Assembly: GCA_037039685.1 (NCBI GenBank) | Contig: JAWNGF010000016.1 | Location: forward strand, 186,001 to 250,000 | Direction of reading: 5' to 3' | Source of the DNA: Ceratobasidium sp. AG-K | Lineage: Eukaryota; Basidiomycota; Agaricomycetes; Cantharellales; Ceratobasidiaceae | DNA length: 64,000 nucleotides | In this document: one piece after another, positions 35,472 through 48,586 of the stretch | Position numbering within the stretch: the stretch's first letter is position 1 | Layout: every line of letters begins with the position of its first letter | Made by a program: the position numbers and the translations under genes | Notes under the pieces: generated by a model | What the model was told of the DNA's origin: nothing | What the model saw: the letters and a program-made list of their open reading frames with translations, nothing else | Database searches by the model: none

Positions 35472-36108
35472 GGTGTGTGCTGGGTGCTGGTCGTTGACAG
35501 AAACTTGATATATGAGCTAAGCGCCCGGCGGGCACCAGTAGAAGGTACGAGAACGTACCAGACGCTGACACAGCGTCTGGCGGCGAATGCACACAACCGG
35601 TCCGTCAATGGGTGTTCTGTTGTAGGTTAAATAACAATTGGACGGAATCGGTGATGTTCCGTTGTGTTTGTCACGTATGTTCTCATAATGGCAAATCAGT
35701 GGTTGGTTCCTGGATGGAATCCAGGATCATCGGGGTAAAGAACATGTACTATTCGACTTGGGTTCCTACGCAAAGATACCGATCCCATACATTACACGCC
35801 AAACCCCAAGTCGGAGAGCCGTTTTACGCTGGGAGTTCGGGGCAAAGTCCGCTCGAAAGATCGAGACAGCAGGATACGTCATTTTGTGCATTTCAATTAA
35901 TTATGAATTTATTGTCAAATAACCCTTATAGTCATATGGCCATGCTCGACTACGCTCATTGTTCTTCAAAAATGCGGATAGATAAAACAACGACGGGTTG
36001 GCGGGCAAAGTTCGATCCAAGTCATCACGGTGCTGCACAGAGTCACTTTTTCGGCGCTTATGCGTAGTCTTCCAGGCTTCCGCTTCATTCCTGCTGATCA
36101 CGACTACC
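35472..36108. other. Divergent promoter region of the co-chaperone and cytidine deaminase genes
   Basis: No gene is recognised between the two divergent starts. I did not find a clear TATA box. Confidence 0.4.
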
Positions 36109-36797
<689 letters not shown>

Positions 36798-37279
36798 GGG
36801 AAATGAAGTGTATCTAGTTGCGAGTTGGTAAATGCTCAAATACCCGAATTGATCTGTCATCTTGAAATTAACCCACCAGCTCGTTGGGTGAAGATATATG
36901 CGCTGCTTGATTCGGCCTGATATGCCAAGATTTTGACTCCATTCCTTGTGCTTCACGTGCTCCTAAGACGGCCGCATGTATCCCGCTGGGATGGGCTATC
37001 AAGGGCCGATGGCATATCTGAAGTGAATTGACAGCACGAAGTACGTATTTCAATCGATGGGCACCCCATGTGGAACCATTTATTTGGGTTTACTTGCATG
37101 CAGTGGACCTTCGGGACCGCTAATCGGGCACCTTCAGGAGTACTATGGTCTCTGTTGTACAAGCAGCAAGGTTTTGGTTGGTAATGATAAATTATACAGG
37201 GGGAAGGGGGGCATTATAAACGGTTCCCGAAAGTTGAATATTACAATGTGGACTTGCATGTTTCGTTTCTCCGATTCAA
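36798..37279. other. Intergenic
   Basis: 3' flank of the deaminase gene; no gene recognised. Confidence 0.35.
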
Positions 37280-38076
37280 AATCCTACGCAGGACCTATCT
37301 TGTACACGAGCCTCAGAGCAGGGCTCAACAAGTGCATCATGAGTAGTACGCCGTCGTTCAGCTTCCTTTTGTTGTCGTGGATGGCAAGGGCGGGTGAATG
37401 ACGAGCCTCGGAGCCGTTCGTAGAAACCGCGACTACTTGCCAGCTTGAGACAATCAGACCGACACTGGCTGTACACCCCTTTTCCCGGGGCTTTGATACA
37501 ATCTTGTTCACCTCGTGCGTCACAAATGTAGGTTTGTCGAGCCTGATACAAAAGGTAATCAAGCAGTTGCGGAACCAGCTGTACCTCAAGTTAGGTATGT
37601 TTTCAAGCTTAAAGTGAAGAGTTCCATTGATGGTGAGAACCTGCTCGTCCAAGTCAACAACGTAAGTCCAATCTACCCATAATCCGCCTAGCATTCAATC
37701 GGGGGTATCATGAGCGTCTTCAAACTCGTCACATTCTTTGTTGTTGGGAGATCTCATTTTGGGCGCGATAGGCGATTTGTTTTTCAATCATGCTTATTCT
37801 TTCAGTAATCCAAGCTGCCAACGAATAGCATGTAATGGAATGGCTGAATTATAGTGGGTATGATCTGCTTGCCCACCTTTTCGCTCTGCAGCATCTTCCG
37901 GAATGGTGTCGCCAAAGCCGACACCCAAATACGATGGAAAAGCAAAATAACCAGCATATTTCCGATAGTATTTTTCTATTAGTTGGGATTGGGGTGGATC
38001 AGCCAAAATGTATGTAGATGTTGGCTTCAAATAACTTACTGTTATAGCGGTACGCAAAGTAGCCACGGACGCCCAT
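37280..38076 (-). pseudogene. Truncated pseudogene of the local F-box family
   Basis: The minus strand starts like the intact relative (MGVRGYFAYRYN), and has KYYRKYAGY, WITERISMIEKQIAY, then a frame break and several stops. It continues with WTYVVDLDEQVLTINGTLHF and, after a deletion of about 120 codons, WFRNCLITFCIRLD and VVAVSTNGSE. The second half with the F-box is missing. The intact member is at 38707-40642. Confidence 0.8.
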
Positions 38077-38099
38077 TGTAGTTCCCCCAACCCCACCAC

Positions 38100-38117
38100 A
38101 TGCCACGTGATATATAT
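38100..38117 (-). promoter_or_regulatory. Conserved promoter motif of the family (dead copy)
   Basis: CCACGTGATATATAT follows shortly before the start of the dead copy. The same motif precedes the intact member at about 40671-40685, and a decayed form (GCCATGTGATACA) precedes the copy at 57-59 kb. Confidence 0.45.
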
Positions 38118-38706
38118 TTATGCCCTGTTCGCTATAAGAGACTTGTTTCTCGACTAACATAGTTTATACCTAGATACATGCGTGGTTTTTGCTTCGAGAG
38201 ACTGGGGTGTGATCCTCTCAGACCGCCTCCGGTCCTGGATTTGCTAGGTTCCGTGCATCAAGGCTTACTCTATTACCAAGGCCTAAGCTCATCAGCAATG
38301 TCGGTAAATCTCAACATCCGGGCTTGCGTCCCATCGTGGGCCCACAAACTCATTGTTTTATTGTGTCGGGTATCCCATTGAAAATGAATGATACCTGGTT
38401 TGGTGGATTGAGCTGAAGAACTTTACCCGGCTGGATGAATCGAGATTCAATCTCCAAATCTGGGGCAACAATGTGTTATTGAGACAGCTCTCGCAAGAAA
38501 ACGATAGTTGAGAGAAGGATTGTTAGTTTAGAGTTTTCTGCGCGGGTTCATAGAGAATGCGGTGAAAGTTTATATGCGTACTAACATTACTTCCCAGACA
38601 TTCCTAAAACAATGCAATGAAGGGAGTAGGATGTTTACTACGACTATTCTACACTTAATAATCCGACTCGCTAAATGAAAATTGAGGAGCCTCCTGCGGG
38701 GATTTC
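38118..38706. other. Intergenic
   Basis: No gene recognised; this includes the 3' flank of the intact F-box family gene. Confidence 0.35.
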
Positions 38707-40642
38707 CTATTTATCATCGTATCCACTACTGTCACTATCGTCATACCATATCCCAACGTAGTCTTCGCGTTGAGAGTACCAATGGTGCAGATAATAGGAA
38801 GCACCTTGTACAGACTCGGGCGGTTCCTCCGGTACTGGCACCTCCGACATGTCTCTGACCATACGCCATACACCATCCAGCACCTGGATCCTTACTTCTG
38901 GAATAGTAATTGGGACAGCAGCTACTCTCCAGTCCAGCTCAACTAGAGGGGAACCTGCTCGATACCCCCACTGGCTGGCGCGGTTTTTCTCGAGCCTTTG
39001 GGCAACCTCGTCCGGTGTGTTGTTAGGTTGCTGGCCCAAGCGGTGATGTTGGAATGACCCCGCGAGTCCGGGGTTAAGTACACCAGCGGTAATACGGTGA
39101 AGACGATACCTCCGCGGCTCGCGGTACCCCAGATAGGCTCGCACTGGTTTGATGCGAGCCAGAGTCGTCACTGAGCTTGGCCCACAGCTCGTGCTTTGGG
39201 TTCTAAAGACGGGATCTGTACCCGGTTCTTTGGCCAGAAGCGTGTGTTGTCCGACGCGTGGGCGCGAAAGATAGATCGCACGGAACGACTGGGACACAAA
39301 CGGAAGTTGTAGGTAGGTATCAAAGTCTGTGAAGTGAGCAATATGGTCCAGAATTTCGTGGGGCAAAGCGGCGTTGGAGTTGATAGACTGGAAGGACGGA
39401 GCCCTGGCCCAAGGTGTTTTAGAGACACCAGAGAGCATAGGGCCTAAAAGATGCATCATGAGTAGTACGCCGTCCTTCAGCTCCCTTTTGTTGTCGTGGA
39501 CGGCAAGGGCAGGCGAGTGACGAACCTCCGAGCCGTTCACGGACACTGCGACCACTTGCCAACTCGAAACGATCAGGCCGACTCCGCTCGCACGACCGTT
39601 GTCTCGAAGCTTGAGTATCATTTTGTTCACCTCCTGCGCCACAAAGGGTAGTTCATCAAGCCTAACGCAGAACGTAATCAAACAATTACGGAACCAGCAG
39701 TACCTGCCCAGGAATCCCTCTCCAATCATGCGGGATTGCACGGTGGGTATTTGCTGTTTTACACTTCGGTCCGTCGCTACACAAGTTACGTTGCTACACG
39801 GAGGCGTATCGTCAGGCGGACAGACGAGGGCGGAAGGTGCAGCGGTAGAGATCATGCGCCAGCAAAAGAGGCCAATCTGACGGTGAATACGAGGAAATTC
39901 GGCTAGTAGAAGCTCGTAAGAGCTGTCTTGAACCAGTGTACGAACGAGTTGTGCGGAGAGATGCTGGGCGACGGATAGCGTGCTCCAAGTAGGGGCTCCC
40001 CACTCGGTGGCTGACACTACCATTGGATGATGTCCTCCGTACTCCCGTAGAACTTCATCAACGTCAAATTTAGGGTCCGACCAGAGAGATACGGTAGCAA
40101 AGTCCTCCGGAGCAATCGTGCTACTAGTAGAGTCGCCTTCAAGGAGCGTCAAGTCAGGGATGTTGTCAAACCGAAAGTGGAGAGCCCCGTTTACAGTAAA
40201 AATCTGGCTGTCCAAGTCAATAACATAGGTCCACTCTATAAACAGCGAACCTAGCGTCCAGTCGATGTCATCGCGTATGTCTGAGAATTTGCCACATCCA
40301 TCGCGGTTGGGGATACCATGCTTGGAACGATAGGCAATTTGTTTCTCTATCATGCTGATCGTTTCGTCAATCCAGGCTGCCAGTACATGCAAATAGTTCG
40401 GTGAGTTCACTGGCGTGTATGCGAAAGAGAATACACGACGTACCCTTCCGCTCTTCGGCATCTTGCGGAATATCATCGGCATAACCAACACCGAATCCCG
40501 AGGGATAAGCACTATTCTGGATATATTGTCGATAGTATTTCTCTATCAGCGACAATAAAATGGCTCAGCTATAGTACGTATAAATGTTCACATAACATAG
40601 CTGACTTTTGTAGCGGTATGCAAAGTAGCCGTGGGTGCCCAT
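38707..40642 (-). CDS. F-box protein of an expanded local family
   Basis: Three exons, minus strand: 40606-40642, 40444-40542, 38707-40376; 601 residues. The N-terminal module starts MGTHGYFAYRYK and includes KYYRQYIQN, PQDAEERK and WIDETISMIEKQIAY, then WTYVIDLDSQIFTVNGALHF. An F-box lies at about residues 383-415 (LPHEILDHIAHFTDFDTYLQ). The C-terminal part is a conserved unnamed region ending in an acidic tail (WYDDSDSSGYDD). F-box proteins recruit targets to SCF ubiquitin ligases; the target here is unknown. Related copies at 37.3, 42.9 and 57 kb make this a local tandem-type family. The exon lengths 99 and about 1670 recur in the relatives. Confidence 0.8.
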
Positions 40643-41615
40643 CGTGGTTGTCCCCAAACCTACTACAAGCCACGTGATATATATACCACGCGAGACCAAG
40701 GGCGTATGCTCACATACCCACCTGCCCGGGCAGCCCCGGGACTATTAGGTGCTATACGGAATGCGAAGTCGGAGCCATTTTTATGTTACTAAACTAGGTA
40801 ATAACACCTAACTAACTTCGCGGAAATCCGCGCCGCTCATACAGACATGGACACTGCTCCGGAGTCCCGCCATGTGGGCGAATGATATGGTTCAGAAGCA
40901 AAAGGATTCGCCAGGACTCTGGAGCTCGGTGATCTGGCGGCCCAGAGGTAAATCTACCTGCTCACCTTTAAAACTAATAATCTCTTGCGGTCAACTCCTT
41001 TGAGGGCCACTTCTGATAGGTCACCTTAGAGCGCACAGCTTCTTGACTGCCAGCGGGCGATATCTAGCGAAAGAATCTCCCAAAGGGAAGTTTTCGAATA
41101 GATGTCCTGTGTATGTACCATGGGTTTGTTGGTTTATTGAGTCGCAAAGCAGCAAAGAAGTTGTTATATCAGTAGTTGGAGTTTAAGAGTTTAGTTGTGG
41201 TCCAAGTACGGATGGGTGTGAGACTGTCCAAGTGTATTGTACACAAAGATGAGACCGCGCGTGATAAAACGGCTGAGTGGACCCGACACATAGAACCGCC
41301 CCCTGAGCCCTATCATTGTGATAGTGGCCGCGGGAGGTCCCGACCGCCGGGTCGGACCTCCTTTGATCTGCTGTAGTCAGAGCCATACTGAGAAGCGTAG
41401 GGATATGCCTGTGGTCTACTTCAGCTATGGTCCAAGTGCAAGCGAGCGATGAGGCGCACCAAGTCCTTTGGGCCTACGGCTAAGTGCTGTGGTGATATCG
41501 GTGGGCGTTAATAAGCAGTGCGATTTGAGCGCTCCAGGTCACCATCCTCCCAGTCTACTCAGCTGCTCAGATCCTTCCAAGCCAAAGACCACCCAACTGC
41601 TATTCTGTTCTCAAC
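40643..41615. other. Intergenic, includes promoter of the F-box gene
   Basis: The family promoter motif (CACGTGATATATAT) is at about 40672-40685, some 30 bases upstream of the start codon. No gene is seen in the rest. Confidence 0.4.
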
Positions 41616-42056
41616 ATGGGCTTTCCAATGGCCCCCCCAGTCAACGCTACTTGGCACAAAGGCAGCATTTCCTACACTCTCCACCAAGTTGCTCAAAAGG
41701 CCAGCCCGTCCTTCCTCGCGACCATCTCACTTTGGTGTATATATATGCGCATATGGACACTAGTACCCATCGACTAATAACGATTATAGCTGGAGGAAGC
41801 CGCCGGGCGCGTCCAGATTAATGAATGCTACGTACAGGACATGTATGCCTCTACCGGTGGCAGGCCATTCCAACCCGACCCAGTGTTTGTCTACGACGGC
41901 TACAACCCGGCTGTGAGCAGCTTGCGGAGTACTCTTGCACAACCCGGTGGTAGCTCGCCCGCCATGATGCAGATGTGTTCTCAGATGGTGGGTTGGCTCT
42001 CGATACTATTGGCACTATCGTTTGACCCGTTGATTCCATCACGGATAATCGAATAA
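41616..42056 (+). pseudogene. Possible remnant of an unidentified gene
   Basis: Two stretches read like real protein: from 41616 MGFPMAPPVNATWHKGSISY and on to LATISL, and from 41790 LEEAAGRVQINECYVQDMYA followed by FVYDGYNPAVSSLRSTLAQP. Good splice signals separate them (GT at 41735, AG at 41788-41789, branch-like CGACTAATAA), but the reading phase does not match across that intron. Either the gene is decayed or another exon is missing from my model. I do not recognise the family. Confidence 0.35.
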
Positions 42057-42876
42057 CATCTTGGTTGTGACTTATACTAAATCTAATGAGGCGAGGTTGC
42101 TCCAGAACGCAGAGCTATGAAGGCTTCTGGCTATGTTCTCCACCGGCCTGTTTAGAGTAGATTAGTTTCGTGCTAGTTGCAGGTTCAGTCTTGATTATAT
42201 ACCGCTTCGTTACCCATCTACCTGCCATGTTATCCGATTAATGTTACGGGATCGGAGTCTGGCTATGGTATTTTGAGTTCACCTTGGCAGGGCCAATTGA
42301 ATACCCATCGAAACAAAGACTGTTACCCCAGGAAGATCAAATTGTAGCCGCAGCCAAGGTCCAGGGTCAATTTGGGGCGCATATAATACTGGATATTTAT
42401 TACGGGGTCCCGAAATTGCGAATGTATTCTTGTCGAACAAGGAGTGCCATGGCGCACGGCGCGCCGGAGATGATGTTAGTGATCGAAACCAGTGGATGGG
42501 CGCGAAGTGTGTGTAACGCGTGTTTGCGTTCTGAATGAAGTCGAAGACCGAGTGGCAGGTAAACACGCTCATGATACGAGGCGAGGACCTGCAATATATA
42601 ACGCAAGGATTCAGGCTGGGATACAGTATTGGTATGATTCGGTAGTGATCATTTGGCTATATGCGGCCAGGAAGGCTCATTGAACTGTCCCGCCGTGCCA
42701 ATGAGCGCGAGCGATGGACCGATGTCTAAGTTTTTCTTGCACACTGTGTGTGGTGGATTCTGGCGGCGATTAATTCAGTACGACTATATGAAAGTAGACA
42801 AACACAATGGCATGGTGACCTAAGATTCATTATGAGCCTTAAGTCCTAGCTCACTCGTAGAGTACTCCGGCAGTGT
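42057..42876. other. Non-coding stretch
   Basis: Only short random frames; no gene recognised. Confidence 0.35.
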
Positions 42877-43522
42877 TCAGCGACTTTTCCGCCGCATTCC
42901 ACCCATGGAGCTGGCGAACTCTCGGAGTCTCGCCCAGAGCCCACGCTCGCGGGGAATGTATCGAGGAACCCTGGTATCGTAACCGTGAACCTCAAGAAGG
43001 TAGGTTTCCAAATTGATCTCGATCGGAGGCATCTCATCAAACGGTATATGGATGACCCCATTAATGGTATATATCAGGTCATCCAAGTCGGCCACATAGG
43101 TGAACTCGATGGATGGCTTAGGAACCATCCATTCGTGATCCTCGCAGATGTTATTAAACTGATATGACCCATCGCAATCTCGCTTTTGATGCTCACGGCG
43201 CCAGGCAATTTCGTGCTCGAGCTGTGCAACTTGATCCAATATCCAAGCTACATGGGTATATGAGTTTTGAGGGAGCAATAACAGACAACCCACCATGGTA
43301 CTAAGCTCACCTTCTCGTCTCACGGGGTCACGCGGAATCTCTGCCATGAGCCCGTGGCCTATCCCACCTGGATGCCCATGACCATACCAAAACTTTCTGT
43401 AATATTTACCTAGCCATAAGTATTGTAAGTAAATTGTTTCCAATACTTAATCCTTCAGTGATAAGCTTGCCTCTATAACGATACGCATGCCACGCGCATC
43501 TGTTGATGCGAGTTCGCGCCAT
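42877..43522 (-). CDS. Short member of the F-box-related family, without the F-box
   Basis: Three exons, minus strand: 43471-43522, 43311-43409, 42877-43247; 173 residues. It corresponds only to the N-terminal module of the 601-residue relative: WHAYRYRGKYYRKFWYGH, AEIPRDPVRRE, WILDQVAQLEHEIAW, FTYVADLDDLIYTINGVIHI. The second exon is 99 bases, as in the relative. The first intron has a GC donor (GCAAGC). It keeps an open frame to its own stop, so the N-terminal module may work alone; alternatively it is a recent truncation. Confidence 0.65.
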
Positions 43523-44018
43523 TGCGGTGCTCTAGAAGTGGCGAAACCAGTCACATGACTGGTCGGGTTGCCTGCACACAAACGTTTATTAAACAGTGCA
43601 CTGTGCGTAACGAGATGCTCTTGCGCTAGGTCCATAAGGCACGCCAATTTTCAGGCTGATGAGGTCAAAAAGAATGGGTGTTCGATAAACTCTGTATGTG
43701 ACTACCGCAGGCTCGAAAGCGTCGAGCAGTTGACAACTACTGACAGACTGTACCACTGAAAGCAATAAATTCACCCTCGGAAACCAGTACACCGGTGTGC
43801 CCCAGTATAAATTATCGAGTGGATAACTCGGATGTCTAGAGATCTAGTTCATCCCCGATCGCCGCGTCATGTCGATAAGTTGACAAGTTTGCATATATGC
43901 TCGAATCAAATATTTACTCAACCACAAGGGGGGATGTCAAAACGCCTGGTTCAACCTGTTGCTAAATACAATGTCCACTCGTTGGTTGATGTGTGGGTCT
44001 TATCGTGACTTGACCGCG
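43523..44018. other. Intergenic
   Basis: Lies between the start of the short family member and the 3' end of the Arp2 gene. No gene recognised. Confidence 0.35.
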
Positions 44019-45497
44019 CTAGTTCTCCCCTCGTCCAAGTTTATCCAACGACCTGACTCCACTTTCGTACCACTCTTCCCGGCTGACCCAGAACTCGTTG
44101 CGTGCCTTCATAATATCGGCCAGAACCGCACCACCAAGGAAGACCATGTGTTTTCGGCGAGGGGGATCTTCAATGCGAAGTTTGAAGTTCTAATGGGCGT
44201 AGAAGCAGTTTTAGTGGACTGCTAGGGCGTGATGATATAGAAAACATACGCGTAGTCTGCTGGTGTCGCCTCCAAGCACTCGTGTCAAGTATAATTGCTT
44301 CATTTCCTTTTCGAGACGCGAGGGCAAGCCGGGGTACATGCTGGATCCACCAGATAGGACAATGTGCTTGTAGAGCTCAGCGCGGGTATCGACTGCGGCA
44401 GCTTGAATTGTCTGGAAGAGCATTTCTGCGACACCTCAGTCATTCCTAGTTAGTAATGCAGGACGATTACAACTGACCTGCTACACCAGGCTGTTCAACG
44501 TCTACCAGGTGAGGCTGGAACATACACTCGGGTGCCTCGAAACGCTCAGCACCAATTTTGATCGTGCGTCCATCGGGGAGCTGTCATCACGGTTAGGCAA
44601 GATCTCAACATACTACATCATTACTCACGGTATAGCTCTCGACTAGCACCGTCGTCTCTTCGCTCAATCGTTGATCCATCTCCAAATCGTAGCTCACATA
44701 ACAGAGCTTCTCCTTGATCTCGCGCACCGTATCGAAATCGGCCGTACGGTTGAACGCGTACCCGCGCATGAGAAGCAGCTTGATGAGGTAACGCGTTACG
44801 TCTCGGCCAGCGATATCGAGTCGGCGCGTCAAGTGTGGGAGAGCGAATCCATCATACACAGGAACAATGTGAGTGACACCGTCTCCCGAGTCGACAACGA
44901 CACCCGTCGTTAGACCTGTGTGGAGACATAAGTGACCCCGTCAAAGCGCAGCCGCCAACGCGTCGCACCTTGCGCGTACAGAGTAAGCACGGCCTGGATC
45001 GCGACATACACGCCACCAAATCCGTACTCCTCAAACATGACCTGAGCCATACGTTCCCTGTTCCTCTTGGGGTTCATCGGCGGCTCGGTGAGAAGGACCT
45101 TGCGCCCGGCGGGGTCGATGCGGAGTTTCTGATCGAATGTGTAATCCCATAGGTGCTTCATGTCGTCCCAGTCCTTGACTATACCGTGCTCCAAGGGCTG
45201 GGTGATTTGGAGGTAGGAGCGTACAGCCTCGGCTTCGTCGCCGACCATGATGTCCTTGATGAGATGCTGGCCCAGTCGTTCCTCGGCACGGAGGATGGGG
45301 CGGCCGATAATGGACGGGAAGACTGCAGAGAGTTTGAGGAATACATTTCTTGAATATAATGGACGTACCATGCTCGGGAAAGTTGGACCCCGCATATCCG
45401 ACTTTAACAAACTGGGTGATCGTTAATTGGTGGGCCAGGCGCGTCGGGATGGACTTACTCCAGTTCCATTGTCAACTACCAGGGGAGGGAGATCCAT
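44019..45497 (-). CDS. ARP2: Actin-related protein 2 (Arp2/3 complex subunit)
   Basis: Nucleates branched actin filaments together with Arp3 and five further subunits, at endocytic patches. Seven exons, minus strand: 45459-45497, 45369-45411, 44969-45322, 44629-44915, 44478-44580, 44250-44425, 44019-44189; 390 residues, the normal Arp2 length. Motifs: [20 protein letters not shown] (phosphate loop 1), [28 protein letters not shown] (phosphate loop 2), and [20 protein letters not shown]. The C-terminus keeps [20 protein letters not shown] and [11 protein letters not shown]. It shares a 157-base divergent promoter with the coiled-coil gene that follows. Very secure. Confidence 0.95.
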
Positions 45498-45654
45498 TCT
45501 ATCGCCGAGTTAATCCCATCGCGCCAATATATATCATTCTCGGGTGCTCACTCTTTCTAGTTATTCTATGCCGAGGGTGGGAGAGGGGATGACGAAGATC
45601 ACGTGTATCCTTCTCATTTACATCACGTGACCGTCAACTCCCCGCGACTCTAAC
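45498..45654. promoter_or_regulatory. Divergent promoter, Arp2 and Msd1/SSX2IP-like gene
   Basis: Only 157 bases separate the two start codons. Two CACGTG palindromes lie at 45600-45605 and 45624-45629 (the second inside TCACGTGA), spaced by 24 bases. They could serve both genes. Confidence 0.55.
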
Positions 45655-48439
45655 ATGGCGACAATCGCTCAAACACCAAGCCGCAAAGGCGTGCGCTGGG
45701 CATTTGACGTCGCCAATAGCCCATTTGGTGGGGCCGCAGAGTAAGTCCAAAATAACCCAAAATTTTCGCTCAATATTCATCCCCTCCAGGCCTTCAACGC
45801 CCGAAACAAGCACATCCTCGCTGGCGTATGTCAACTCGCAGATTATCGCTCATGGATTTGCACGCGCGCCATTGGATTTATCCGAGCTGGGAAGGGAGGA
45901 GCAAAACAGGGTTGTGAAATGTGTTTTGGGAATGCTGTCGCAGCGGGTGGTGAGTCTCTCCGTTTGAGCTGAGATGTTTAAGCAAACACTGGCTAGGACG
46001 ACATGTCGCGTGCCGAGGACTTGTCCTCAAGGCTCAGGACGCTATCCTACGAGCACGAGCGGCTATCGAATATGCTGCGGGCTTCAAAGAGCGAGGTGCT
46101 CCAGGCTGAACGTGAAGCTGAAGCGGCGCGGACAAAGGCCAAGTGAGTTTTGATTTACGTTTGCGTGCCTGGTTGACCTGTTGTAGTTTGTTGACCAAGG
46201 ACTTGACGGCCGCGAGCACATCACATAACCGGACATCTGCTCAACTCGCCCAGACGACTTCTGCAATTGCTGCTTTGCGAGCTGCTTCCAATGCGGATAA
46301 TCGGAAACGGGAGCAGGATGTTGCACGGCTCAAGGAGCGGTGGCAGAAACTTGCCGGGGAGCAGGCCAAGTTGGGGACGGTTGGGAGTGGGATGGTGTGT
46401 GCGAATTGGGCGGTGGATGTGAATGAGCAGTATGTTGGGATGAGGGGTGAGGGCGAGGAGGCTGTCGAGGGCGCTATGCGGGATGCGGTCGAGGCGCGGG
46501 AGAGGTTGGCCGAGCAGAATGACGAGTTTCGAGAGGTGCTCGTCAAGTTGGTGGGGATAGTCGGAGAGGGATTGAAGGCGAAAGAGGTGCGTTGTTATGC
46601 TATTCCTCGCGAAATGGGTTTGAATGTTTTGTTAGGTCCAAGACGTTAAACTTCCTACCCCTGCTTCATTATTTACGGCCCCTGCGATAGAAGATGATGC
46701 TGGACCTGCGTTGAACGCGTATCGAGCGCTCCGGGACCTCATTCAGCAGCTCGCAACAACCTCGGCAACTGCCTCACCCGAACTGGAATCCGCGGCGCGC
46801 GACGCTGAGCGGGCGAAAGCCGAGGCGCACCGAACAGAGATCCGAGCATGGGAGGAAAAGACTGAAAAGCTCGAACGAGATATTGCCCGGTTGATGGGTG
46901 AACTAGGTGCGTTATTGTCCTCCTGGATTTTACGGTAACTAACAAGCCGGCAGCTGCGAGCAACGACTTTGCGGAAAAGAGTCGGGTGCTAATCGAGCAA
47001 ATGGCAAACGACAAACGGACATTGCAGCAGAATGCTGAGGAAAATGCCTCGTAAGTCCGCCAAACTCGCTCATTTCCACACTAAATGCTTTTATCAGGGG
47101 CGAAGCGGCGACTCTCGCTGAGGAACGCTTACAGCTCGAAGAAGAACGCGCCAAGTTTACGGACGCAGCGATTCGGCTGGCTCGAGAACGAAGCGAGTTT
47201 GAGGTGCGTTTACGTTGTATTTCGTATGACTTTGTTCAGTCAGAGTTTGATTCCCGTGTGGTGATGATCTATTTCACAATAGCAATCGATACATTTTCTA
47301 TTGAGTCTGAACTTTCTTTTTGTTTCGTATACTTGAGGCGTGGTTGGGTATATATACTCCGCACCGCGTCTCCCTTCACCCTATCTTTTATTCCTCCTAC
47401 GAGCGTGTACACTGAGCTGACTTGGACCTAGGTCGAGCGACTGGAGCTTGCAGAGGAGAAACGACAATGGGCTACACGACAACTGGAGCAACCCGAACTA
47501 CCCGCACCTCATCCTGAGGTCCCAGCTCCCCTCCCTGAACGATCACCCTCTCCGCCATCTGTTATCATATCCGCACCGCCCAAGCTTTCTCCCAAGCACA
47601 ACGGCGTTCTCACAAGATCGGCATCCAAAGCCAGCGGGAGCGGGTTGTCCAAGGAGAATGGGGAGCCCGCGCCGACAGCGACTGAAACTGGACCCAAGCC
47701 CGTGACAAGAGGAGCCGGAGCTGGCGAAGCGGGCTTGACGAACAAGCTGCGAACAGCGCTGAAAGCCGCTGCAGCAGCAGCCGAGTCGAGCGATTCACGA
47801 GAAAAGGGCAAAAAGGCCTCGACGAGTAGGGAAAAGGCCAAATCAAAAGACAAGGAGCGGAAGAAACCTCCTGCGAAAAAGGAAAAGAGACCTCCACCGG
47901 CTGTCCAGGCTCCTACGACGCCCCGCTCGCTGCACCCCGCCGCCCAACGCGCCAAGGCACGCAACTATGCGCCCGCCGTACCATCTCCGCTGTCGAGGAT
48001 ACTGAGCATGGCCGAGTCGCCCGAGGCGAGATTGGATGTGGTGCCTGAAGAGGTAGAAGAGGTCGTGCGATTGCCGCGCAAATCACCGCTTCGGGCGAGT
48101 GGAGACAAGTCACCGCTCCGCAAGTCACCTCGGACGGCCAAGACGTCCACGAATTTGGGAGGCAGTTTGGCGGAAAAGTTTGCCGCGGCGGCCGCCAAGG
48201 GCAAAGGCAAGGAGCGAGAGCAAGAGGAAAAGGACAAGGACGAGGGAAAGGACTTGGAGATTATTCTCACAGCGCCCAAGGTGGCTGGGTCGAGTCGGGC
48301 GCCTAGGGCAGGTGCGGGCCCGAGCAAGTTGCCGGTGGGGAAACCAATGCGGGTGGCGGTAGCAGCGCCAAAGCGTGGCCTGACTCCGCGCAAGGCAACG
48401 GTCGGGGGGACGCGGGCCAAGCGGGGGTGGAAGGGCTAG
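45655..48439 (+). CDS. Msd1/SSX2IP-like (ADIP family) coiled-coil protein
   Basis: Eight exons: 45655-45740, 45790-45949, 45997-46142, 46187-46586, 46636-46906, 46954-47050, 47098-47203, 47432-48439; 757 residues. The ADIP-family signature sits near the N-terminus (YVNSQIIAHGFARAPLDLSE, then MLSQRVDDMSRAEDL), followed by long coiled coils to about residue 430. The C-terminal third is basic, Pro/Ala/Lys rich, with SP and TP sites and no clear fold. Fission yeast Msd1 and animal SSX2IP anchor microtubule minus ends at the spindle pole body or centrosome; that role is inferred from the family. The intron at 47204-47431 is 228 bases, four times the usual length here. Confidence 0.75.
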
Positions 48440-48586
48440 TTGTTCATGTATGCTATCGTGAATTTGGAGTTGTTTGTATTTGCATCCGAGGGTTGGTCCG
48501 GACACGTGCCGCGCCCAACAGTCTGTTACCTGTCGTCGCCCACGCCGCGGCCGAGCACTCTGCCGACGAGCCTTGCATCGCCCGCG

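Noticed and set aside
36868..37162. Short overlapping minus-strand frames after the deaminase gene
   Set aside because: They lie in different frames with many His/Ser codons and no likeness to the F-box family that follows.
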